A program made the position numbers and the translations under genes. The notes under the pieces are model-generated. The model was not told where the DNA came from, did no database searches, and was given only the letters and a program-made list of their open reading frames with translations. A stretch of DNA of 64,000 nucleotides from Dictyostelium firmibasis (Eukaryota; Evosea; Eumycetozoa; Dictyosteliales; Dictyosteliaceae): contig CM069766.1 in the NCBI GenBank assembly GCA_036169595.1, positions 1,542,501 to 1,606,500 of the forward strand, written 5' to 3'. Within the stretch, counting starts at the first letter, position 1. Each line of letters begins with the position of its first letter. This document shows, piece by piece, positions 1 through 13,916 of this stretch.

Positions 1-174
1 ATTAAAAAAATTAAAAAAAAAAACTATTATTTGTTGATTGAAATTATTTATAAAGTCTTATGGTGAGATGATTTCAATTATTTTAATATCCTTTGTGTGA
101 AATTCTGAATGATTTTTTTTTTAAGGGTTGATTATAATTTAATTTAAATATTTTTTCAATTATACAATATTACT

Positions 175-794
175 TTATTTGTTTATTTTATTTACAACCA
201 TTAAAAAGAAATCTTTATCTGGTGTTACCATGATATCATTATCTTTTGATCTAACTCTAAAAAATGATAATTCGTCCTATATATTATGTATTGGTGCATT
301 AGAATTAGTAATAAGTTGGAATTATCTTCTCATGGTTATTTTTATCATTAATGATAAATATAGAATTATTTGATTTTGATGTTGCTGCGTATTGTTATTG
401 TTTGCTGTAGTTAAAAAAAAAAAAAAAAAAAACAAAAAAAAAAACAAAAAAAAACAAAAAAAAAAAATAAATAACATCAATAACATACATTATTATCATT
501 AACTTTTAAAAGATCATGTGCTTTTGGAAACATATCTAATATAACTTTTGAATAACTTAAACTAACTTCTTGATCAAATGTTGACTTTATAACAGAGCCT
601 TGTTTATTTATAATTAATACACCAACAACACCTTTATGAGATTGGATTTTTTTAAATGATTCTTCTAATTCGACATTCTATGAGGGAAAAAAAAAAAAAA
701 AAAAAAAGTTTATTATGAGGAACACACTTTGTGTTAATAATTTATGACAAACATAATTTTGATAAATCATTTAAATTTAATTTATATTTACCAT
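175..794 (-). CDS. Dynein light chain, roadblock/LC7 type
   Basis: Roadblock proteins are homodimeric light chains that bind the dynein intermediate chain in the cytoplasmic dynein motor. The gene was assembled from three exons: 792-794 (ATG alone), 489-677 and 175-276, giving 97 residues against the usual 96-100. The middle exon reads as the family's N-terminal helix followed by [17 protein letters not shown], the family signature. The last exon gives [20 protein letters not shown], matching the second half of the fold up to the stop. Introns have GTAAAT and GTATGT donors and AG acceptors and keep the frame. The second intron holds a long A-rich tract. The initiator codon alone forms the first coding exon, so the start is an inference, but length and frame fit the family exactly. 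No separate ORF of useful length exists because exons are short. Confidence 0.87.
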
Positions 795-829
795 TTTTTT
801 TTTTTTTTTTGTTTGGTTTAATTCATGAT

Positions 830-863
<34 letters not shown>

Positions 864-1023
864 AAAAAATTAAAAAAAATAAAACAAAAATAAAAAAAAA
901 AAAAAAAAAAAATCTTAATTCCCCGCTCTTTTTTTGAAAATTAGTTTTCACTTTTTTTTTTTTTATTTTCAAAAAAACATATTAATATAATAATAGAATT
1001 ATAAAAAATTTAGTAATAATAAA

Positions 1024-1159
1024 ATGATGGAAGATGACATTGATATTGATTTTTCAAATGAAATCTCTAAACAAGAAGAGTCACAACTAAGAGAATACTA
1101 TGGTAATAGTTTTTTATTTTTATTTTATTTTTTATTTTATTTTATCTAACCTGCCAAAA

Positions 1160-1206
<47 letters not shown>

Positions 1207-2373
1207 GTTTTAGATACACTATTTCCATTTGATTTATTATATGATTGGTTGACAATAAATAGTATAAATGAAAATGAAGAAAAAGATAAAAAGAGATCAT
1301 TTGAAAGAAGAGAATTTTCAGTAAAGATTAGTAAAGCAGGTAAATCATTTGTTATACGTAATAAATCATTCAATAGGATTGAGGACTTGAAAGAGTTTTT
1401 AAAGGGTAGACAAGGTAATGATGGTGTATATGAAGTACCAGAGAGATTGGATATAGGACCAGTGTTTAGTTGGGAGCCATCTAAAATGTCCACTGTTTCA
1501 GCACAAGATTATCATCCAGTTTCAAAGGAATTAGTATTCGATATTGATGTCGATGACTATAATCCAATTCGTGTTTGTTGTGCATCGACATCACTCTGTG
1601 AGAAATGTTGGGGATTTTTAGCGGTATCAGCGGATTTTATAGATAACTATCTTAGAGAATGTTTTGGTTTTCAACAGATAATGTACGTTTTTAGTGGTCG
1701 TCGTGGTCTACACGTTTGGGTGTCCGATAGATCGGCACAATATTTGAACAAAGAAAATCGTGCTTCAATCATCAATCACATTAGAATTGAGATTAATCAA
1801 AATCAAATACCAATTCTTAGACGTTCTTTTGATCAAATCCTATTACCTCATTTTGAAAACCACGTTTTAGAGGATCAACAAATTTTCACAAATGAAAAAC
1901 AACGTAAATACTTTTTAGCACTTCTACCAATTACATACAAAAGACAAGATAGAAAAATCACAATAACACCATCGGAAGATATTGAAAAGAAATTGACAGA
2001 AATTCAAAATGAAGAACTTACAAACTCTCAAATTTGGTTCGCCGTTAAATCTTATCTTCAAGATAACAATTTGATTGATCATCTTTACAATATAGTTTTT
2101 CACTACACAATGCCAAGAATTGATGAACCTGTATCCATCGGTTTTAATCATCTTTTGAAATCTCCATTCTGTATACATCCAGACACAAAGAAACTTTGTA
2201 TTCCTTTGGATATCAATGAAATTCACAAATTTAATCCAAATCAAGTTCCAACACTCGATCAATTAATTGCTGATCCAAAACTATTTAACAAATTTAAACA
2301 AATGTTTAAAAATCATGTAAATCAAATGAAATTAAAATATAATTTAACAATTCAAGATCCAATGGATTTTTAA
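1024..2373 (+). CDS. prim1: DNA primase small (catalytic) subunit, PRIM1 family
   Basis: This is the catalytic subunit of the nuclear DNA polymerase alpha-primase complex, which makes the RNA primers for lagging-strand and origin synthesis. Exons are 1024-1102 and 1214-2373, joined in frame to 412 residues (human PRIM1 is 420). The intron has a GTAATA donor and a TTTTAG acceptor and contains an (ATT)n tract. Archaeo-eukaryotic primase landmarks are visible: the metal-binding FDIDVDDY motif near residues 135-142, a Cys cluster (CC...C..C, about 148-158) for zinc, the SGRRGLHVW nucleotide-binding motif (about 187-195), and RIDEPVSIGFNHLLKSPF near the C-terminus with the third acidic residue. 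The first ATG is followed directly by a second in frame; the upstream one was chosen. The gene converges on spc97 with a short shared 3' gap. Confidence 0.95.
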
Positions 2374-2546
2374 AATAAAATAAATAAAATAACACAGAAA
2401 ATACGTTAAATAAACCCAAAGCTGATAGGGTAGTGGCACAGTAGAAAAACAAAAAACTAAATAAAAAAAATGGATCACTTTGAATAAAAGTTTTTTTTTT
2501 GATTAATTTTAAATTATATAAATGTTTAAATATTTAATTAATGTTA

Positions 2547-6881
<4,335 letters not shown>

Positions 6882-7497
6882 TTTAATTTATTTTTTTGTT
6901 TTTAAGTTCAAAAAAAAAAAATTATGTGGATATATTTTTATTTTTAAATTTTGCTGTTATAGCATTTGATGAACATGGATTTAAAAAAAAAAATAAAAAA
7001 AAAAATTAAAAATAAAAAAAAAAAAATAAAAAAATAAAAAAAATGGCGCGCCAAAATAGAAATTAATAAAAAAAATTATTGAAAAAAACATTTTAAATTT
7101 TTTTAAAAACAATAACACACATAGACCTTTAAAAGAAAAAAAAAACATAGTTTGGAGAAATTTTAAATTTTTTTTAATAAATAAAACTAATATAGTTAAA
7201 TTTTTTTTCAAAACTTTTTTTTTTATTTTTTAAAAGTTTTTGAAAAATTTAACTACATTTGAAAAAATAAAATAATAAATGCACCAAATTTGGTTTTTTT
7301 TTTTTTTTTTTTCTTTTTTTCTTGATTACACAATAAATTATATTTATCTGAGTCTCAAATTTCATTATTATCTATTATTTATTTTTTTTTTTTTCTTTTT
7401 AAAAAATTATGAGGTGTGTGATACAATCAAAGTACCGACTAAAATGGCAGTTAAATGCTTTCAAGTCAGTGTTTTACCATACATGTAAAGATTTTTC

Positions 7498-7553
7498 TCG
7501 GGCACAGGAACGACTCTATTCAATTTGTTTTAAAATAGAGTATTTGTGCACCC
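7498..7553 (-). ncRNA. Candidate small structured RNA (hairpin with upstream DUSE-like box)
   Basis: Bases 7500-7506 (GGGCACA) can pair with 7545-7553 (TGTGC-A-CCC), and 7513-7520 (ACTCTATT) pairs perfectly with 7534-7541 (AATAGAGT). Together they form a two-storey hairpin of about 55 nt in an island far richer in GC than its surroundings. On the minus strand, TCCCACAA at 7621-7628 fits the Dictyostelium upstream sequence element consensus (A/T)CCCA(C/T)AA, which sits about 60-70 nt before many small RNA genes; here the spacing is 68 nt. The hairpin could equally be read on the plus strand. The box is short enough to occur by chance. No known RNA family was recognised. Confidence 0.27.
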
Positions 7554-8051
7554 AATTAATATGAGTGAATCTCATAATAAGACCCAACCTCCACAACTAT
7601 AATCTTTCCCTTGCCAATAATTGTGGGACCATTATTTAAAAAACCAGATTTTTTTAAACAGTTGACCTCAATTTTTTAATTTTTTTTTTAGAGCCAAAAA
7701 ATAAAATTTTGGTGTTGAAATCGTTTCAAAAAAAAAATAAAAAATAAAAAAAAATTAAAAAATAAATAAAAAAACATAGGTTTCAATTGATTTACATATT
7801 AATTTTAAATCACTTTTTCTTATTTTTTTTTTTTTTTTTTTGTTTGTTATTATCACATTTTTTATCATTTTCATTTTTTATTAATTTTTATTTTTCAACA
7901 GTGTGTTTGTAAAATGAACAAAAAAAAAAAAAAAAAAAGTATAATAATTAAAAAAAAGAAAAAAAGTAACCACACAAATTTGGTTTTGTGTTTTTCTCAG
8001 GATCTTTAAAATTCAAAGAATAATACACATATTATTAAAAATATTATTCTA

Positions 8052-8085
<34 letters not shown>

Positions 8086-8274
8086 TTTTTTATTTGATAA
8101 ATATTATTTTAACCAATTAAAAATTAGAAAAAGATAAAAAAAGAAATAATAAATTAATAAAATAATAAAATAGTAGAAAAAAAAAAAAAAAAAAAAAAAA
8201 ACTATATCATAAAATGACAGCAATTACAAAAACAAAAATATTAACAACTATGTTTTTAAAAAAAAGAAAAAGCA

Positions 8275-8400
8275 GAAATTATACTGGCAGATTCCCATCA
8301 TTAGGTCGAAGGGTGGAATATAGAACTATGAACTCTGAAGTTAGGATAGCGACTCTCCAAAATAATGACTCACAAATACAACCAGTCACCTAACTTTTTT
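8275..8400 (+). ncRNA. Candidate structured RNA ending at a T run
   Basis: A GC-richer island in homopolymer sequence. ACTGG at 8283-8287 can pair with CCAGT at 8382-8386, and AAGTTAGG at 8338-8345 pairs perfectly with CCTAACTT at 8389-8396, which runs straight into a long T tract such as terminates RNA polymerase III. The two pairings overlap topologically, so they could be alternatives or a pseudoknot. No tRNA cloverleaf, snRNA signature or convincing snoRNA box pair was recognised. No DUSE-like box was found upstream on this strand. Confidence 0.2.
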
Positions 8401-8621
8401 TTTTTTTTTTTAAAAATTATTCAAACTTATAATATTTATTCTTTTTATTATTAATAAACACGAAAAACATTTTAATTTAAAGAATTGTTAATCCACCTAA
8501 ACGGATATTTTATGATTTTACTCTATTTTAAAAAAAAAAAAAACTGCTAGTTTTGAAGTTACAGAATAAATATGTTATGTTGTTATTTTATTATTATTAT
8601 TTTTTTTTTTTAAAATTGTTT

Positions 8622-9589
<968 letters not shown>

Positions 9590-9787
9590 TTTGTTATATT
9601 ATTTTTATTTATATATATATTTTGTTTATATTATATTGAAAAAAGTTGGATAGAGGGTACACAAGTATTATATTTTGTAAAGTATAAATCTAACGTGAGG
9701 GTTATATTAAAAAAATAAAATTAAAAAAAGAAAAAAAAAAAATTCAATTTTTTTTAATTTCATAGTTTACCACCTTGGTGGTGTGAA

Positions 9788-9828
<41 letters not shown>

Positions 9829-10479
9829 TTTTTTTATTATTTTTCAAATAAAAAATTCATTTTGGTTACAGTAAAAAAAAAAAATAAAAAAAAAAAAAAA
9901 AATAAAAACTAATTTTTATAAGTTATCGACCAAAAAAGAAAAAAAAAAAAATAAATTATAACTATATAAATTATTTTTTTTCATCCTTAATTGTTTTTTT
10001 TTATTTTTTTTTTTTAAAAAATCAACACTTATAATTTTTTTTTAATTTAAAATTAATTTTTTTAACGTACTTAGTTTTTTTTCACTTGGTTGATTTTTTT
10101 ATTTATTTTTTTATTTCTTTTTTTTAATAACCTTATCCAATTGGATGTGCCCAAATCATATTTTATTTGATTTAATTATAGTATACTATTATTATTATTG
10201 TTTTTTTTTTTATTTTTTTTTTTTATATATAGTTGGTATTATATGGTCAATATTCCTCTAGATATTTTCATAGTTGAATTTTTATATATTTAGAGTTCCG
10301 GGTATGACTGAATTTTTCTTATTTTTCATTATTATTTTCTTGCGGATTAAAGTTTTTTTAGATTCATTCTTATTTGTCGAATAATTATTTTGATTAATTT
10401 GTTCCACTCGGCACTTTTAAAAGTGATTCGTTTTAAAATTATAGATGTTTAATATTGAAATTTTATAATTAATTTTTTT
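9590..10479. other. Intergenic, AT-rich, no gene seen
   Basis: Upstream of the BAR gene. It consists of homopolymer A/T runs to about 10130 and then slightly more complex sequence to the edge of the inverted repeat. No frame, tRNA or convincing hairpin was found. The part nearest 9590-9700 presumably contains the BAR gene promoter. Confidence 0.6.
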
Positions 10480-10520
10480 AAAGTCTTATTCAGCTATATA
10501 TTTTTGAAAACATTGTACAG

Positions 10521-10610
10521 GCCCGTGTCGTATAGTGGTTATTATATCTGTCTTGTACCTAGTACTAATGCGATAACAGAGGGTCCTCAGTTCGATTCTG
10601 AGCTCGGGCA
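10521..10610 (+). tRNA. tRNA with 17-nt intron, probably tRNA-Thr(UGU)
   Basis: The acceptor stem GCCCGTG pairs with CTCGGGC (one U-U mismatch) and is followed by discriminator A at 10610. The D arm has the usual GTATAGTGGTTA. The anticodon stem TCTGT/ACAGA encloses 24 nt rather than 7, so an intron of 17 nt is inferred after position 37. The T arm CTCAG-TTCGATT-CTGAG is perfect, with a good B box. Reading U33 then TGT gives Thr(UGU), but the intron position is inferred so the anticodon is less certain than the tRNA itself. A T run follows immediately as terminator. An identical copy lies on the other strand at 11782-11871. Confidence 0.82.
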
Positions 10611-10614
10611 TTTT

Positions 10615-10660
10615 TTTTTACCGACCACCATATGGTCGTGGGTTCGACTCCCGTATTAAA
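10615..10660 (+). repeat. tRNA 3'-half-like module
   Basis: The stretch CCATATGGTCGTGGGTTCGA with following CTCCCG resembles the variable loop and T arm of a tRNA (B box GGTTCGACTCC) without a matching 5' half. Close relatives occur on the minus strand near 11742-11768 (CCATTTGGTCGTGGGTTCGA) and on the plus strand near 53959-53985 (CCATATGGTCGCTAGATCGA). All three lie just downstream of an intron-containing tRNA gene. Confidence 0.65.
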
Positions 10661-10692
10661 CAACAAGTGCCGTTAATTACGATTAATACACC

Positions 10693-10905
10693 GGGGGCTT
10701 AACGTAGTGGTTCCACGCTGAATCACAAGCATCCTTGGCCAAGACCTTAGGTTCGAGTCTTGGCCATACCACGAAGTAACGTGGTCATAATTAAACACCA
10801 TTATTGGAGGCTATATGTAGTGGTTCTGCGCTGAATCACACAGTCTCCGTGGCCTTGGTTCGAGCTTTAGGTCATACCACCAAGTAAGTGGGTCATAAAT
10901 TACAC
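10693..10905 (+). repeat. Two tandem tRNA-like units
   Basis: Unit 1 (about 10693-10805) and unit 2 (about 10806-10905) are diverged direct repeats. Both share GTAGTGGTTC followed by CGCTGAATCACA (A-box-like D arm), then a B-box-like GGTTCGAG (10750-10757 and 10857-10864), then CATACCAC and AAGTAA with GGTCATAA. They have tRNA-like promoter boxes but no clean cloverleaf, so they look like tRNA-derived repeats rather than functional tRNA genes. The right arm of the inverted repeat keeps only the tail of such a unit (near 11440-11462). Confidence 0.65.
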
Positions 10906-11033
10906 ACCTCATAATCAACCGAAAAAAAGCTCGAATTCCAAAAAAACAACAACAAAAAAACATGGTGATTAGAAATTCTAATCCCAATAATATAAAAAAA
11001 AAAAAAAAATAAAAAAATAAAAAAAAAAAAAAA

Positions 11034-11080
11034 GATTAATACACAAGACGAGCTACAAGATACTAGTCTGTATTAACACC
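11034..11080 (-). ncRNA. Candidate small RNA with closing stem and DUSE-like box
   Basis: On the minus strand, TTAATACA (near 11070-11077) pairs with TGTATTAA (near 11036-11043), closing a small RNA of about 47 nt that runs into a T tract. TCCCACAA at 11135-11142 on the same strand matches the Dictyostelium upstream sequence element and lies about 55-60 nt before the stem. Size, terminal stem and box spacing resemble the amoeba's class I/II developmental RNAs, but the class I internal conserved motif was not recognised. It sits in the unique centre of the inverted repeat. Confidence 0.27.
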
Positions 11081-11477
11081 GCCAATAGATCTTGCTGCTT
11101 ATCATAGGTAAAAAGGGTGTTTTACCCATGGGTTTTGTGGGACCTGTTTTCAATTTTTTTTCCATATGTGATTGTTTTTTTTTATTTTTATGGAACAGAA
11201 ATTTGCTATTTGTAAAAAGTTCATTTAAAATTTAGGGATAGGGTTTAAAAGAGTGGTGGTTTTAATAAATAATAAAAGGTGCCACTTGTTTGTTAACAAT
11301 TCAAAATCCAGATTGGTTTCTTATAAATCTTTTTTTTTTTTTTTTTTTTAATATTATTGGGATTAGAATTTCTAATCACCATGTTTTTTTGTTGTTGTTT
11401 TTTTGGAATTCGAGCTTTTTTCCGGTAGATTATGAGGTGTGTTATTTTTGACCACGTTGGTATTTTTTAAGGCAGGA

Positions 11478-11726
11478 TTTTTTTTTTTTTTACCTATTCA
11501 AGGGTTGCGCCTTGAGACGGTTTTCCGTTAGGAGGCGAGTGGGAATCGAACATCGTGTCTGGTAGGTTGCCTGTTCTATATAATTGATACAATTTATATA
11601 ATCACCGACGGGCAGAGCTATATTTCCAGACCTGTTTTTTTATGCTAACGAGTCGTATGGGGTTCGAACTCGGAACTGGCAGGTTACACTGTCTATGGCT
11701 TTGACCAGCAGGGCTGAGCGTCCAGT
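11478..11726 (-). mobile_element. SINE-like poly(A)-tailed element, copy 1
   Basis: Read on the minus strand, the element starts ACTGGACGCTCAGCCC and ends CAACCCTTGAATAGGT followed by 12 A residues. It is flanked by a direct repeat TTTTTTAAGGCAGGA (11463-11477 and 11727-11741, plus-strand spelling), a 15-bp target-site duplication. Two B-box-like motifs, GTTCGAACC (11661-11669) and GTTCGATTCC (11542-11551), lie in two tRNA-like halves. The second half has TAGCTCTGCCCGTCGG, similar to an A box. A near-palindrome TATATAAATTG/CAATTATATA lies between. The element is 56 bp downstream of the tRNA at 11782-11871 and in the same orientation. It has no protein-coding capacity. Compared with copy 2 it differs by one substitution and a 12-bp segment (11604-11615), so insertion is recent. 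The family was not recognised. Confidence 0.85.
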
Positions 11727-11781
11727 TTTTTTAAGGCAGGAGGGAGTCGAACCCACGACCAAATGGTGGGGGGGGGAAAAA

Positions 11782-11871
11782 TGCCCGAGCTCAGAATCGA
11801 ACTGAGGACCCTCTGTTATCGCATTAGTACTAGGTACAAGACAGATATAATAACCACTATACGACACGGGC
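11782..11871 (-). tRNA. tRNA with 17-nt intron, probably tRNA-Thr(UGU), identical copy
   Basis: Base-for-base identical, including the intron, to the tRNA at 10521-10610, in opposite orientation, so the two genes point at each other across the inverted repeat. The upstream flank is also shared with the other copy. The identity implies a recent duplication or ongoing gene conversion. Downstream lie a tRNA-half module and the SINE-like element. Confidence 0.82.
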
Positions 11872-11930
11872 TTTTGAAATTTCGCCAAAATATATAGCTG
11901 AATAAGACTTCAAAAAATATTATAATTTTA

Positions 11931-12522
11931 TGCAATTTTTACCAGTTTATAACGTGTTAAAGATATTTTGTTTGGACGAAGATTCTAGATCAAGATATTA
12001 AAACAATAAGATTCAGTAAAATTGAAACCTTAAAAAATATAAACTTGAATACATACAAACATATCAATTAACAAATTCTTTAGTTGAAAAAAAAAAAAGA
12101 TTATTTATAAAAGCTTAATCAGAAAAATTGCAATTCAATTTTAATCAATTCCATCGAAAATCCATTTAGATAATATAAAAAAGCTAATATTAACCCCAGT
12201 TAAAACTGTTTGAAACCACAGTCATTCAACCAACGTACCACTGTATTGTTTTGTATTTCACATAAAAAATAACCAAAAATGTTCCAATTATATAAAAAAT
12301 AAATCCTTCGAATGGGACAAAGATCAGTAATACAAATATTAATAACTAATATTTTTTTTTTAATATATTGAAATGAAATTAAAAAGAATAGTAAAAAAAA
12401 TATACCCATAAGTTTTAAACTTAGAACATTCGAGTTAGTTGTTGATTAAAAAAAAAAAAAAAAAAAGAATAAAAAATAAAAAAACAACTATAATTTATTT
12501 AATATATATTAATTTATTTAAT
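11931..12522. other. Intergenic with a decayed coding-like stretch
   Basis: Between the inverted repeat and the GNAT gene. 11931-12180 shows nothing firm. 12200-12400 reads on the minus strand as hydrophobic, membrane-protein-like peptide fragments (listed separately). The rest is A/T tracts forming the 3' flank of the acetyltransferase gene. Confidence 0.5.
12200..12400 (-). pseudogene. Possible membrane-protein gene remnant
   Basis: One minus-strand frame reads LLIFVPFEGFIFYIIGTFLV followed by IFYVKYKTIQWYVG, a typical transmembrane hairpin with charged cytoplasmic residues. A different frame just downstream reads FQTVLTGVNISFFILSKW and then stops. No start exon or continuous frame was found, and base composition is more complex than neutral intergenic DNA of this genome. 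It is best read as a fragment of a host membrane-protein gene displaced next to the tRNA cluster. The family is unknown. Confidence 0.25.
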
Positions 12523-13056
12523 TTAATTTGAAAAATATAAATTTTTAATAGTATCTTTTGAAATGATCATACGGACATGTGGAATACCAGCTTCATAAAA
12601 GATTGGAATATTTTTATCAGTTTCAAAACCGAGTGATTGATAGAATTTTTCAACATATTGTTGAGCATTAATCATGAATAATGGGTAATCAGTATTTTGA
12701 TCAATGTTTGTTTTTTGATAAATTTCTTGAATCACTTTTTTTACCAATTCTTTACCATAGTTTTTACCTCTAAATTGTTTTAAAACTGCGAATCTTTCCA
12801 TCTTTATAACATCACAATCCATATTACCTTCATAATCTGGATAATAAATCTTTCTCCATCTAGCACATCCAACTGAATCACCATTAATTTTTAATAATAA
12901 ATGTTTTGATTTTTCATCATATTCATCCCATTCCTCTTCCTCTGGACATGTTTGTTCTACTACAAAAACATCATATCTAATCTTTCTAATATCTTTAAAT
13001 ATCTCTGTATTAATTTCTGTTGATATTAATAATGATTCAATTTTTGATTCTACCAT
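12523..13056 (-). CDS. GNAT-family N-acetyltransferase
   Basis: Single-exon gene, 177 residues. GNAT enzymes transfer acetyl from acetyl-CoA to amines. IRKIRYDVFVVEQTCPEEEEWDEYD near residues 23-48 resembles the ElaA/YjcF-like subgroup start (R..VFV.EQ). KMERFAVLKQFRGKNYGKEL (about residues 85-104) is motif A, with R/QxxGxG/A-like FRGKNYG binding the CoA pyrophosphate. INAQQYVEKFYQSLGF (about 129-144) is motif B with the Tyr-Leu-Gly ending. The substrate cannot be told from sequence. It is divergent from RPF1 across an A/T-rich 280-bp promoter gap. Confidence 0.88.
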   Translation of the reverse strand: MVESKIESLLISTEINTEIFKDIRKIRYDVFVVEQTCPEEEEWDEYDEKSKHLLLKINGDSVGCARWRKIYYPDYEGNMDCDVIKMERFAVLKQFRGKNYGKELVKKVIQEIYQKTNIDQNTDYPLFMINAQQYVEKFYQSLGFETDKNIPIFYEAGIPHVRMIISKDTIKNLYFSN

Positions 13057-13094
13057 TTTATATTTATAATTATTTTTGAGAAAACAAAGAAAAG

Positions 13095-13126
<32 letters not shown>

Positions 13127-13338
13127 TAAAAGAAAATTAAAAAATTTTTAATTTAAAAAAAAAAAAAAAAAATCAAAAAATCAAAAAAAAAAAAATTTTA
13201 TTTTTAAAAAACGAAAAAAAGCTATCGTTTTTTTTTTTTTTTTTTTTTTTTTCTCAAAAATAATCTTTTTTTTTTTTTTTTTTTTTTTTAATTTTTCAAA
13301 AACACCACAATATATATATAAATATTTTAAAGATAAAA

Positions 13339-13877
13339 ATGGTAAAACCAAAAAAAGAAGTTGATAAAGATGATTTAACAGCAGAAGAATTAAAATTAAG
13401 AAGATCACCAGCAGATATAAAATGTAAAGCTAAAAGAGTATTATTAGTACAAAAACTTCAAGCAGCAAAAAAAACGGCAAGAGAAAAAGCCAGAAAACAA
13501 AGAAAGAAGGAAAGAGAGGTATTAGGAGATGCAGCACCAGAAAAAGAAGTACCAAGAACCATTGAATCAATGAGAAGATCTGATGAAACCATTGTAGACA
13601 CAGAGAATGATAAAGAGTTTGAAGAAGAGATTAATAAGGATGAATATGAATCCTATTTCGATGGTAAACCACCAAAAATCGTTGTCACAACAAATCAAAA
13701 AGCCACTAAAAATGCTGTTGACCTTGCTCAAGTATTTCCAAAATTATTACCAAATTGTGAATTCTTTCATCGTAGAAAATATCATTTAAAAGAAATAGTT
13801 GAATTTTGTAATAATAGAGAATATACTGATATTATTGTTATAAATGAAACAAAAGGTGTTATAGGTATGTCATTAAT

Positions 13878-13916
<39 letters not shown>

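Larger units (their letters stand above)
10480..11930. repeat. Large imperfect inverted repeat carrying two identical tRNA genes
   Basis: Outer arms are about 10480-10610 and 11782-11905. They share the flank GTCTTATTCAGCTATATATT as well as an identical 90-base tRNA gene on opposite strands. Inner arms are about 10902-10992 and 11352-11442 and are nearly identical over 90 bp (a few mismatches). About 360 bp of unique sequence lies between the inner arms. Between outer and inner arms the two sides differ: the left has two tandem tRNA-like units, the right has a short poly(A)-tailed mobile element. The arrangement suggests an inverted duplication of a tRNA locus followed by independent insertions. 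Confidence 0.9.

Noticed and set aside
1146-1493. Minus-strand frame ending in poly-Ile
   Set aside because: Antisense of primase exon 2 plus the intronic (ATT)n tract.
6981-7488. Phe/Lys-rich frames on both strands upstream of spc97
   Set aside because: Homopolymer translations without splice or family support.
11640-11888. Open frame overlapping the SINE-like copy 1 and the tRNA
   Set aside because: It translates tRNA and SINE-like sequence; an almost identical peptide arises from copy 2 (54066-54153) only because the DNA repeat is shared. No protein-like composition.
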